From the NCBI GenBank assembly GCA_028678715.1, contig JAJRCY010000031.1:1-8484 (forward strand): a stretch of DNA of 8,484 nt. Reading direction: 5' to 3'. The notes under the pieces are model-generated. The model made no database searches. It was given only the letters and a program-made list of their open reading frames with translations, and was not told the origin of the DNA. This DNA comes from Methanomicrobiales archaeon. GTDB taxonomy: Archaea; Halobacteriota; Methanomicrobia; Methanomicrobiales; JACTUA01. Both the position numbers and the translations under genes were made by a program. Shown piece after piece: positions 1-8,212 of this stretch; the stretch's first letter is position 1; each line of letters starts with the position of its first letter.

Positions 1-258
1 CAGCTGCTGCCTGATGAACCCGATGACGTAGGCCATCTTCAGTAGGTGGACCGCCGACTTCTCGGTGGAGGCGCTGCGCATCGATTCCCGGCCCCCGTAC
101 TTCCACACCTCGGTCTCGTCATCAAAGGCGATGTTCTGCTTGGTCCGGGTGGGGAGGGAGATGGAGGGGACCTGCCCCTCCTTCATCTGCACGTACCAGG
201 CATCCGCGATGGCGAGGAGACTCTTCGCCGCCCGCGTGTCCAGTTCCTGTTTAGACAT
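1..258 (-). CDS. top6A: DNA topoisomerase VI subunit A, N-terminal part (runs off window)
   Basis: This is the first 86 residues of the Spo11-like catalytic subunit of type IIB topoisomerase VI. The enzyme is an A2B2 heterotetramer that relaxes and decatenates DNA by an ATP-dependent double-strand break. The protein starts MSKQELDTRAAKSLL and continues through GQVPSISLPTRT and ETEVWKYGGRESMRSAS into EKSAVHLLKMAYVIGF, which fits the N-terminal region of archaeal Top6A as I know it. The catalytic tyrosine and the Toprim domain lie beyond position 1, so activity cannot be judged. The ATG at 258-256 overlaps the last 8 nt of top6B, and a GGTGGAT-type ribosome binding site lies a few bases upstream inside top6B. 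This implies translational coupling and balanced synthesis of the two subunits. The frame is open to the window edge. Confidence 0.93.
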   Translation of the reverse strand, partial: MSKQELDTRAAKSLLAIADAWYVQMKEGQVPSISLPTRTKQNIAFDDETEVWKYGGRESMRSASTEKSAVHLLKMAYVIGFIRQQL

Positions 259-2053
259 CCAGATCCACCACCACTTTCTGCGTGTCCTCCACTCCCCGGA
301 GCTCGATGCGGCCCCCGCCCTTCCCGCGGTACCGGGCATCCCAGACCTCCTCCGGCGGGAGCTTCACCTGCCAGACCCGGGTGAAGTCATCCCCGGACCG
401 GTCGGTGTAGGAGGGGGGAGGCGCCGCGCCCTTCCCCTCGTCGGGGGAGAGGTCATACAGGGTCAGGGTCACCTCATGGGGGGTGAAGTTCCGGAGGGAG
501 AGGTGCACCATCCCGTCAGCGGTCCACTTCTTGGCCACCACGCGGCGCATGATCTTCCCCTCGATGGGGGAGACGTCAATGAGGGGCTTCTCCACGATCT
601 CGGCAACCTTCGCCGCGATCTCCGGGATGATGGAACAGATGGCCCTGGCCCGGTCGTCCTGGGCCTTGCGCCGGTCCCTCCGGGAGAGGAACTGCTTCAG
701 CTCCCTCCCCAGGTCCTTGAGCACGAGATCAATCTCCTTCGAGATCTCCGAGATGGCGGCGATGGCGTCCTTGGACTCGCTCGTGAAGGGGACGTTCGTG
801 GAGGCCACGTGGACGAGAATCAGGACGGGGCCCATGGGCAGCCCCTGCTGGGCGATCCCGTACTGCTTCCAGTTCACGTCCGATACCGACTGGGTGATGG
901 CGCAGGCACCCTGCTGGTACATCAGGGGGACCCGGTTCGCGAACCTGAGGATCTGGGCCCGGTCCTCAGCGCGGAGACGGCCGCCGTACCCGATGGCCGC
1001 CTCGACCACGAACGGGTGGCCGCCGTACACCGACGGGGGCCGGGTCCGGGCCTTCACGAAGTCCAGCGAGAACTCCTTGTCCAGCCCCTGCCGGATCAGG
1101 TCCTCACCGATGGGCGAGAGGCACTGGGCGGCGGGGGGGGCGGGCACATCCACGGACTGGAGCGCGGCGTGGAGCCGCTTCAGCTCGTCTGCGGAGAGGG
1201 CCTTCACCTTCCGCCCGGCCTCGAGATCGGCGGCAGCCCCGATCTCGGCGGCTGCCTTCTTCCCCACCCGGGAGAAGGAGGTGACCAGAAACTCGCCAAG
1301 GGGTGCGGCGGACGCCCCGGCCATCCGCTTGAGCGCCCCCAGCTCGATCCCGTGGGGATGGGGCTGGATCGCCTTCGGGCTCGCGATGGGGTCGGCCGAG
1401 ACCCGCTCGAAGGTCAGGGTCTCCCCGTCGATCTCGGCCATGATCCGGGCGTGGGGGTTCACAACCGACGTGAACTTCAGGTACTCCAGGAGCCGTTTTC
1501 TCGCCGTGAGGGAGGTGCGGAGCTCGATCTCCACCCGGGTCCCGTGGGTCCGGTCCCATTCGATCTTCTTCTTCGAGACGATGTGGGGCTCGTTGGACTC
1601 CACATGGATGGCCAGCTCGAACCGGTGGGCCGCTTCCTTCGGGTCCGTCCGGGAGATCACGACGGTGGGGAGGCCGGTGGTGAGCTGGGCATAGAGCACC
1701 GCCGCCGAGATCCCGATCCCCTGCTGCCCCCGGGACTGCCGGACCTGGTGGAACCGGGAGCCGTAGAGGAGCTTGCCGAAGACGAAGGGGACCTGGGCGG
1801 GCACGATCCCCGGCCCGTTGTCCTCCACCGTGATCCGGTAGACCTCTTCCGAGACCTTCCGGATCCCGATGAAGAGGTCCGGGAGCACCCCCGCCTCCTC
1901 GCAGGCGTCCAGGGCGTTATCCACCGCCTCCTTCACCGTGGTGATGATCCCCCGCGTGGGGGAGTCGAAGCCCAGCAGGTGCTTGTTCTTCTCGAAGAAC
2001 TCGGCGATGCTGATGCTGCGCTGCTGCTTTGCGAGCTCCTCAGCGAGCGTCAG
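251..2053 (-). CDS. top6B: DNA topoisomerase VI subunit B (GHKL ATPase), probable CTG start
   Basis: ATPase subunit of topoisomerase VI, which dimerises on ATP binding and drives strand passage through subunit A. With the CTG at 2053 it is 600 residues. GHKL motifs are visible: N box KEAVDNALDA (41-50), DNGPGI (78-83) and the glycine-rich RGQQGIG (108-114), followed by HGTRVEIEL. The transducer domain carries the WKQYG motif with the likely switch lysine at about 396. Roughly the last 100 residues look like the extra Ig-like domain known from methanogen Top6B. The N-terminal LAEELAKQQRSISIAEFFEKN is family-conserved, yet no ATG, GTG or TTG exists between the last in-frame upstream stop and the GTG at 1936, which would begin inside the N box. 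The CTG lies at the usual family start, 7 nt after a GGGGTG sequence. It overlaps the end of hisS by 14 nt and the start of top6A by 8 nt. Identity is certain; the start codon is inferred. Confidence 0.95.
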   Translation of the reverse strand: MTLAEELAKQQRSISIAEFFEKNKHLLGFDSPTRGIITTVKEAVDNALDACEEAGVLPDLFIGIRKVSEEVYRITVEDNGPGIVPAQVPFVFGKLLYGSRFHQVRQSRGQQGIGISAAVLYAQLTTGLPTVVISRTDPKEAAHRFELAIHVESNEPHIVSKKKIEWDRTHGTRVEIELRTSLTARKRLLEYLKFTSVVNPHARIMAEIDGETLTFERVSADPIASPKAIQPHPHGIELGALKRMAGASAAPLGEFLVTSFSRVGKKAAAEIGAAADLEAGRKVKALSADELKRLHAALQSVDVPAPPAAQCLSPIGEDLIRQGLDKEFSLDFVKARTRPPSVYGGHPFVVEAAIGYGGRLRAEDRAQILRFANRVPLMYQQGACAITQSVSDVNWKQYGIAQQGLPMGPVLILVHVASTNVPFTSESKDAIAAISEISKEIDLVLKDLGRELKQFLSRRDRRKAQDDRARAICSIIPEIAAKVAEIVEKPLIDVSPIEGKIMRRVVAKKWTADGMVHLSLRNFTPHEVTLTLYDLSPDEGKGAAPPPSYTDRSGDDFTRVWQVKLPPEEVWDARYRGKGGGRIELRGVEDTQKVVVDLDV

Positions 2054-3272
2054 ACCGCACCACCCCGTCCACGGCCTCTGAAAGCGGCACCTCCCGCTGC
2101 TCCCCCGTCTTCAGGTCCTTGAGGGTCACGGTCCCGGCCTCCACCTCGCGCTTCCCCAGGATCACGGCAAACTCCGCTGACTTCGCCGCGTGGGAGAGCT
2201 GGGCCGAGATGGACCGCTCCGAGAGGTCCAGGACCGCGGTCACACCTGCATCCCGGAAGGCCCGGGCAACGGAGAATGCCCGCGCGCGGCCGTCCTCGGT
2301 GGCAAGGACCGCGACCCGGAGATCGGGATGTACCGGCCTCTCCCCCAGGGAGACCATCACCCGGTCGAAGCCGAGGGCGAATCCCACCGATGCCACGTCA
2401 TCGCCCCCGAAGAGGTGGGCGAGCCGGTACGCGCCGCCTCCCAGGATCTGGTTCTCGGTACCCAGGTTCTCCCCGAATCCCTCGAAGACCATGCCGGTGT
2501 AGTAGTCCAGCCCCCGGGCGATCCCGAAGTCCAGGGAATAGCGAACACCCCCCGCATCCAGAAGGCTGACCATCTCCTGGATCCGTGCCTTCTCCGGTAT
2601 CTCGCCGGTGATCTCCCAGAGCTCGGAGAGAGCCCGTATCCCCCGGAGGGCCTGGAGCCGGTCCGCCATGTCGCCCCGGCCCCGCTCTCCCAGGAAGGCC
2701 CCGAGGCCCTGCGCGTCATGCTTGTCCAGAAATCCCATCACCCGCTTGCGGTCTGCGGGATCCAGGTCCCGGAGCAGAGAGGAGACCGGGGCCAGGTGGC
2801 CCACCCGGATCTCGAACTGTGCACCGGCTGCCGTCAGCAGGTCGTGGGCCAGGAGGATCACCTCCGCATCCGCCCGGGGGCCGTCGGCCCCGATCAGCTC
2901 CACACCGAACTGCCAGAACTGACGGTACCTGCCCTTCTGGGGCCTCTCGTACCGGAAGCAGTCGGCAAAGTAGAACCACCGGAGGGGTTTCGGGATCACC
3001 CGCGCCTCATTCACGAACATCCTGAGGACCGATGCCGTGATCTCGGGACGCAGCGCCATCTTCCTGCCCCCCTTGTCCTCGAAGGTGTACATCTCCTCGA
3101 CGATCCCCTCCCCGGACCGGAGGGTGAAGAGCTCCAGGTGCTCGAACTCCGGTGTCGCGATTTCACGGTAGCCCCATCGGCGCGCCCGGTCCCGGAAGGT
3201 ACCCTCCAGCCCGCGCCGTGCCTCCATCTCTTCGGGCAGAAAATCACGTGTCCCCCTCGGCCTCTGCAGCAT
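2040..3272 (-). CDS. hisS: Histidyl-tRNA synthetase (HisRS), class II
   Basis: Charges tRNA-His with histidine in the cytoplasm, via histidyl-adenylate. The 410-residue protein has the full class II layout. It begins with QRPRGTRDFLPEE (3-15) and has LRPEIT at 75-80. Motif 2, FRYERPQKGRYRQFWQ, is at 106-121. The histidine-specific loop ARGLDYYTG is at 252-260, GGGAYRLAHLFGG at 278-290, and motif 3, GFALGFDRVM, at 297-306. Residues from about 317 to 400 form the anticodon-binding domain, with SERSISAQLSHAAK and an ILGKRE strand. Length is normal for the family. The ATG at 3272-3270 is preceded by GGAG 10 nt upstream and a second GGAGGAG almost touching the start, and the N-terminus fits the family. 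The stop at 2042-2040 lies inside the start region of top6B, so the downstream gene is probably translated by coupling. Confidence 0.97.
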   Translation of the reverse strand: MLQRPRGTRDFLPEEMEARRGLEGTFRDRARRWGYREIATPEFEHLELFTLRSGEGIVEEMYTFEDKGGRKMALRPEITASVLRMFVNEARVIPKPLRWFYFADCFRYERPQKGRYRQFWQFGVELIGADGPRADAEVILLAHDLLTAAGAQFEIRVGHLAPVSSLLRDLDPADRKRVMGFLDKHDAQGLGAFLGERGRGDMADRLQALRGIRALSELWEITGEIPEKARIQEMVSLLDAGGVRYSLDFGIARGLDYYTGMVFEGFGENLGTENQILGGGAYRLAHLFGGDDVASVGFALGFDRVMVSLGERPVHPDLRVAVLATEDGRARAFSVARAFRDAGVTAVLDLSERSISAQLSHAAKSAEFAVILGKREVEAGTVTLKDLKTGEQREVPLSEAVDGVVRSDAR

Positions 3273-3285
3273 GCTCCTCCTTCTC

Positions 3286-3612
3286 CTACTGATCTCTCCC
3301 CGGGGGCTTATCTTTCATGCGCCTCACGCTGCCGAACAGACGCTCGGATGCCGTCTCACCGGTCCAGACCCGCTCCTTCTCCTCCCGTCCCTGCAGGAAG
3401 AGCGCGAGCACCGCCACACCGATACCGATGACCTCGTCGACCCAGAGAGCGATACAGAATCCCAGAAGGGCCAGGGCGGCGTACAGCACCCCCCGATACG
3501 CCGCCTTCCGGTACCCGGAGAGTCCCGTGCGGCGCAGGATCCGCACGTCCCGGAGCCAGAGGAAATAGACCGCGGCCGCGCCGAAGGCCGCCACCGCCAG
3601 CAGGTACGTCAT
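3286..3612 (-). CDS. Small predicted membrane protein, first gene of the hisS-top6 operon
   Basis: I do not recognise the family. The 108-residue protein has three hydrophobic stretches, roughly 2-20, 41-58 and 61-76. A short basic loop (RDVRILRRTG, 21-30) separates the first two, and a charged, basic tail of about 30 residues (77-108) follows the third. No cysteine pair, metal motif or catalytic motif stands out. The membrane segments read cleanly in this frame, and the gap to hisS is 13 nt, with the hisS ribosome binding site overlapping this gene's stop. It is therefore very likely a real gene and the promoter-proximal member of the operon. The ATG at 3612 has no good Shine-Dalgarno sequence, so a short-leader or leaderless transcript is likely. 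Its placement does not reveal a role. Confidence 0.75.
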   Translation of the reverse strand: MTYLLAVAAFGAAAVYFLWLRDVRILRRTGLSGYRKAAYRGVLYAALALLGFCIALWVDEVIGIGVAVLALFLQGREEKERVWTGETASERLFGSVRRMKDKPPGRDQ

Positions 3613-3643
3613 ACGGTTATGGAGATTGGTGGGTGTTTCTCAG

Positions 3644-3652
3644 GTAAAAAGA
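3644..3652 (-). promoter_or_regulatory. Weak TATA-like element for the minus-strand operon
   Basis: Read on the minus strand this is TCTTTTTAC, the most AT-rich stretch upstream of the 108-residue membrane protein. It lies about 32-40 nt before the ATG, which would put transcription initiation within roughly 5-15 nt of the start codon. That fits the absence of a Shine-Dalgarno sequence there. The match to the archaeal TATA consensus is poor. The same bases read on the plus strand (GTAAAAAGA) could equally serve an RNA starting near 3675. Confidence 0.25.
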
Positions 3653-3702
3653 GAACGCAGGCGGGGGAGAAGGTGGCACCCCCACCGTGGCCGCCCCACT
3701 TG

Positions 3703-3834
3703 GTTGGTTTCGATGGATGTTCAGCGGGGTGTTGTACGTTGCTGTTGTTACTACTGGTACGCTCTTGGGGGCTCGGTCCCCGCCGCGTGGGCATCCCCCG
3801 GGGGAGGATAATCCGATCATCCGTTGAAACCGAC
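3703..3834 (+). ncRNA. Candidate structured RNA closed by a 17-bp helix
   Basis: Bases 3703-3719 (GTTGGTTTCGATGGATG) can pair without interruption with 3818-3834 (CATCCGTTGAAACCGAC) if the plus strand is transcribed. Fourteen pairs are Watson-Crick and three are G-U (3705/3832, 3712/3825, 3714/3823). On the minus strand the G-U pairs would become A-C mismatches, so the structure favours plus-strand RNA. Inside, GCGGGG (3724-3729) can pair with CCCCGC (3778-3783), and a CCCCCGGGGG palindrome sits at 3795-3804. I could not match it to SRP RNA, RNase P RNA, 5S rRNA, tRNA, or C/D or H/ACA guide RNA. It could be a free small RNA, part of a long larB leader, or chance. The short open frames across it do not look like protein. 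Confidence 0.3.
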
Positions 3835-3853
3835 GTGGCGAACCATCCTCACG

Positions 3854-3879
3854 CAGGGGGGACCGCAGGTCCCCCCCTG
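3854..3879. repeat. Strong G/C inverted repeat (hairpin) in the intergenic region
   Basis: CAGGGGGGACC (3854-3864) pairs with GGTCCCCCCCTG (3868-3879), giving 11 base pairs with one bulged C around a GCA loop. It stands just downstream of the candidate structured RNA and upstream of the larB promoter region. It is not followed by a T-rich tract on either strand, so it is not a textbook terminator. It could still mark an RNA 3' end or block read-through into larB. Confidence 0.4.
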
Positions 3880-3890
3880 GAGCGTCCCAC

Positions 3891-3919
3891 TCGAAGTATG
3901 TTCGAAAACAAACCGGTTT
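3891..3919. promoter_or_regulatory. Two small palindromes, possible operator of the larB operon
   Basis: An inverted repeat TCGAA-GTATG-TTCGA (3891-3905) is followed 4 nt later by a perfect 10-bp palindrome AAACCGGTTT (3910-3919). Both sit directly upstream of a TATA-like element at 3929-3935, where archaeal regulators often bind. The arms are short, so this is only suggestive. No known operator was recognised. Confidence 0.25.
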
Positions 3920-3928
3920 CTCCTGGCC

Positions 3929-3935
3929 ATATACA
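3929..3935 (+). promoter_or_regulatory. TATA-like element for larB-nadM
   Basis: ATATACA, inside GGCCATATACACC, is one of the few AT-rich stretches before larB. Initiation about 25 nt downstream would fall near 3958 and give a leader of roughly 95 nt. A competing candidate is TTATGTAT (4012-4019), which would give a leader of only about 15 nt. The sequence alone does not decide between them. Confidence 0.3.
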
Positions 3936-4054
3936 CCAGATTCGGCCTTGGTTCATTCCGTCTACAGACCGATCCCATCCTCAACGTGAGAGGGCTCCGG
4001 AACGCGATCCCTTATGTATGCCCCCTTCCATGGATAGTACAGGAAGACACCGCC

Positions 4055-5334
<1,280 letters not shown>

Positions 5335-5357
5335 CGCGCTCACCCCCGGATGCAGGC

Positions 5358-6626
5358 ATGTTCGAGTTCCTGAAACGGCTGGTGAAGACCGGGAAGGCCC
5401 CTGCCACCTTCACCGTCGATGAAGTCTCCACCCTCCTTTCGCAGGAGAAGGAGAAGGCACAGGAGGCGATCCGGGAGGGGGTGCTGGCCCACCGTACCAC
5501 GGTCCTCCAGGCACAGGAGGCCATCGCAGCCCTCCTCCCCGCCTTCTCCCCTCCCCGGGATCTCCCCGAGAGCCACCCCAAGCTCCGCTCCATCACCGAG
5601 CACTCCCTCCCCCTCTTTGTGAAGGCCATGGAGACGGCGGTGGCCCGTCCCATCCCGGAGGATCCCGAGGGTTGCTACCGGGAGGGGGGCGAGGTGCTCC
5701 GGTCCTGCCTCCGCACGATGCAGGGTCAGGGGCGTTACCTCTCCTCCACCCACCGCCAGGAGATGCAGCAGGTCAGGGAGGAGGTCTCCCGGATGGGCAA
5801 GGCCATCAATGCCATGACCGAGGTGATCGCCACGGCCAGGCGGAGGATGGGGGAGATCGACCGGGTGGAATCCGCATTCCAGGAGCTGGCCGGTACACTC
5901 ACCGATTCCCGGAAGACCGCCAGCGGGATCAGCGACCTGGAAACGAAAGCAGCGTCGCTCGCAAAGGAGGCAGGGGATGCCGCCAGGTCCCGGGACCTGC
6001 TTGAGGCAGGCGAAGCATTCCGGGGCGTGCAGGAACTTACGCGGCGCATCTCGCTGCGGGAGAGCGAACGGGACGATACGCTCAGGGAGTACCAGGCGGT
6101 GGCGGCGCAGGCAATCCACCTCTTCCGCAAGGGCGAGGGGTCAGCGCAGCGGGCGCAGGACAGCACCGGTGCCGACCTCTTCCGGGCGGCGAGGGAGCAC
6201 CTGGACCTGGTGCCCCCACCGGAGGCCGGGCGGATGCGGGACGTCCTGGCCCCGGCCGTGGCGCGGGCACGGGAGCTGGAAAAAGCCGGGGTGCTGGCCC
6301 TGAAGACCGCGGACGACCGTGCCCTCATACTCGGAGAACCGGGGCTCCACGGGCGGATCGCGCCCCTGCTTGCCCGCTTCCATGACCTGACACGGGAGAT
6401 CGGGGACCTGCAAAAGACCCGGGCTGCGATCCCTGCCCTCGCCGAGCACCGGGGCATGCAGGAGCAGCTCCGGAGGCTGGAGAAGGAACGGGCCCAGCTG
6501 GAGGAGAAACTCCTCGACCTGAGGGCCCACCTGCAGGACAGGGAGCGGGAGCTGCCCCCCCTCCGGGAGAGGCTGGCCACGGCCCTCTCAGCGCTCCGGG
6601 GAAGGCCCATCCTGGTTCGGGAGTGA
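5358..6626 (+). CDS. Coiled-coil protein of unknown function
   Basis: I do not recognise a family. The 422-residue protein is rich in Glu, Arg, Ala, Leu and Gln and has no signal peptide or membrane segment. It begins with a short amphipathic stretch (MFEFLKRLVK) and a helical segment at about 20-60. A proline-containing link follows (61-75), then long heptad-like helices at about 131-260 and a strong coiled coil at about 364-410 (for example RRLEKERAQLEEKLLDLRAH). Between these, around 270-360, is a mixed helical region with PPPEAGRMRD. A cytosolic scaffold or structural role is plausible, but nothing shows an enzymatic activity. It starts 23 nt after nadM, on the same strand and probably on the same transcript, with a weak ribosome binding site. 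It ends 20 nt from the convergent kinase gene. Confidence 0.85.
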   Translation: MFEFLKRLVKTGKAPATFTVDEVSTLLSQEKEKAQEAIREGVLAHRTTVLQAQEAIAALLPAFSPPRDLPESHPKLRSITEHSLPLFVKAMETAVARPIPEDPEGCYREGGEVLRSCLRTMQGQGRYLSSTHRQEMQQVREEVSRMGKAINAMTEVIATARRRMGEIDRVESAFQELAGTLTDSRKTASGISDLETKAASLAKEAGDAARSRDLLEAGEAFRGVQELTRRISLRESERDDTLREYQAVAAQAIHLFRKGEGSAQRAQDSTGADLFRAAREHLDLVPPPEAGRMRDVLAPAVARARELEKAGVLALKTADDRALILGEPGLHGRIAPLLARFHDLTREIGDLQKTRAAIPALAEHRGMQEQLRRLEKERAQLEEKLLDLRAHLQDRERELPPLRERLATALSALRGRPILVRE

Positions 6627-6646
6627 GGGACCGCAGGGAAGGTTTC

Positions 6647-8203
6647 TCACCGGAGACTCACTGCGGTAGCGAGATCGGCAGCCATCTCTTCCGCGGACCC
6701 GTACCTGCGGAACTTCTCCTTCTCCAGGCACCGCAGGATGATCCTGTCCACGCTGCGGGCAGCGGGCACCCGCGAGGACGGCGGATCCGGCGTATCCTCC
6801 AGGATCGCGCGGGTCTGTTCTGCGAGGGAACCCCCCGGGAAGGGTACCCTTCCCGTGACCAGTTCGTAGAAGAGGATTCCCGCCTGGTACAGGTCGGTCC
6901 TGGAATCGGTCCCGCCGAAGCGCTCCGGCGCGATCTGCTCGGGGGCCGCGTAGCCCAGGGAGAAACCCTCGACGGTGCCGGGGGTGCCACCCGAGAGGGT
7001 GGAGGAGAGGCCCCAGTCCGCGATCCGGGGTTCGCCGTCCGCCCCGAGCAGGATGTTCTGGGGCTTCAGGTCCCGGTGGACGATACCCCGGGCATGGGCA
7101 TGGGCGAGCCCTTCCAGGATACCGGCCATGAGGTGCGCTGCCTCCGGCACCGGGAGGGGGAGGTGCACCCGGTCAAGGGACCGGGGATGGTACTCCATCA
7201 CCACGTAGGGGATAGGGAGGATGTTGGCCGACAGTATCTCCACGATCCGGGGGTGGTGGAGCTCTTCCCAGACCCGGATCTCCTTTAAAAAACTCCTGCC
7301 GGTGGCCTCATCGGACCGCAGCGGGATCTTCACCACCACCTCCTTTCCCTCCGGCTCCATCCGGGCGCGGTAGACCCGGGCTACCCCTCCCCCGCCCAGG
7401 TACTCGGCACCGCGGAATCTCCCCTCCAGCTCGGGGGGGAACCTCGTGGCGGGCGCAGGAGACGGCGAGGCTGCCTGCGGATCCGTTCCGGTCTCCACCG
7501 GGGGAGACAGGATCGTCGCCCCTGCGGGTGCCCGGGCCGGTCCCCTCACCGGCGCTTTCGGTCCGTGCCAGAATGCCATCAGGGCGGATCCAAGCAGGGA
7601 CGCAGCGAGGGTGAGAACCGCTGCCTCCCGCCGGACCGGTGTCATGGCATAGATGGCGGCAAGCCCCGCCAGCGCAAGGACGGCCAGGGGCACATGGAGG
7701 GTGGCGAGAAGGGGATGCTTCCTGCCCCGGGCTGCCCCGCGGGAGAGCACGAGGGCGGAGAGGCCCAGGTACACCACCGGGGCCGTGAGGGGGACGGCCA
7801 GGGTGATGAGGCCGGTCTTCCCCAGCCGGGCACCCAGGGAGACCAGGATGAGGAGGGCGGAGACCCACATGATCACTGCGGCAGCTGCCAGCGCCGCTGC
7901 ACGGGAACGGCTCCGTGGTCCCCCCTGCCCCCCCTCCGGATACCGGGACCCCTCCCACTTCAGGAGCGCGATCAGGGCAAGGGCCGGGATGCCGAAGGCC
8001 AGCAGGCAGGAGAGGAGGAATGAGATGAGCCACGGGTCCGCTGCCGGAACCGCGGGGGTGACCCGGGGAATGGGGGTCCGTGTCGGTGCGGGCGTGATCC
8101 GGTTCACTGCCAGGATGCCGGCAGGGAGGACGAGGACAGAGAACCGGATCCGGTCCCGCAGCCGCCCGGGACCACCTGATAGCCACATCCTTTCCCTCAC
8201 CAT
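6647..8203 (-). CDS. Membrane-anchored Hanks-type Ser/Thr protein kinase
   Basis: Phosphorylates Ser/Thr on unknown partners from the inner face of the membrane. The 518-residue protein starts with a hydrophobic segment (about 21-33) and a Pro/Thr-rich linker (36-56), then about five membrane segments (roughly 57-82, 103-125, 131-154, 167-188, 192-212). A Pro/Ala linker leads to a C-terminal kinase domain (about 262-518). Kinase landmarks are the glycine loop LGGGGVARVY (269-278), Lys292 in VVVKI, the helix-C Glu308, HRDLKPQN (376-383), DWG (396-398) replacing DFG, AAPEQ (419-423), Asp437 in DLYQAG, and Arg500. All catalytic residues are present, so it should be active. The multi-span N-terminal half is unlike single-span bacterial PknB kinases and may be a sensor. 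GGAGGAG ends 9 nt before the ATG and supports this start. It is convergent with the coiled-coil gene. Confidence 0.93.
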   Translation of the reverse strand: MVRERMWLSGGPGRLRDRIRFSVLVLPAGILAVNRITPAPTRTPIPRVTPAVPAADPWLISFLLSCLLAFGIPALALIALLKWEGSRYPEGGQGGPRSRSRAAALAAAAVIMWVSALLILVSLGARLGKTGLITLAVPLTAPVVYLGLSALVLSRGAARGRKHPLLATLHVPLAVLALAGLAAIYAMTPVRREAAVLTLAASLLGSALMAFWHGPKAPVRGPARAPAGATILSPPVETGTDPQAASPSPAPATRFPPELEGRFRGAEYLGGGGVARVYRARMEPEGKEVVVKIPLRSDEATGRSFLKEIRVWEELHHPRIVEILSANILPIPYVVMEYHPRSLDRVHLPLPVPEAAHLMAGILEGLAHAHARGIVHRDLKPQNILLGADGEPRIADWGLSSTLSGGTPGTVEGFSLGYAAPEQIAPERFGGTDSRTDLYQAGILFYELVTGRVPFPGGSLAEQTRAILEDTPDPPSSRVPAARSVDRIILRCLEKEKFRRYGSAEEMAADLATAVSLR

Positions 8204-8212
8204 TCGATCTCT

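Noticed and set aside
1133..1140. Run of eight G as a possible frameshift site in top6B
   Set aside because: The frame is intact through it and encodes a plausible APPAAQCLSPIGEDLI segment, so no slippage is needed.
65..2122. A long plus-strand open frame (685 codons) opposite top6B and top6A
   Set aside because: It is antisense to clearly identified topoisomerase VI genes and resembles no protein. High G/C at third codon positions commonly opens antisense frames in such genomes.
2190..3431. Plus-strand open frame across hisS
   Set aside because: It is antisense to a complete HisRS carrying all class II motifs, and its product has no recognisable protein features.
3794..3805. TCCCCCGGGGGA perfect palindrome as a protein-binding site
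   Set aside because: It is low-complexity G/C within a G/C-rich stretch and lies inside the candidate structured RNA; there is no independent evidence that it is an operator.
3613..4054. tRNA, SRP RNA, RNase P RNA or 5S rRNA in the intergenic region
   Set aside because: I found no T-arm GGTTCGAATCC-like sequence, no RNase P GAGGAAAGTC signature and no 5S or SRP core motifs on either strand.
3824..4054. N-terminal extension of LarB using the open frame from 3824
   Set aside because: These 77 codons do not resemble LarB, and they contain the promoter-like and palindromic elements. The family N-terminus fits the ATG at 4055.
6627..6646. Terminator between the convergent coiled-coil and kinase genes
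   Set aside because: The gap is 20 nt, with no hairpin and no convincing T-rich tract on either strand.
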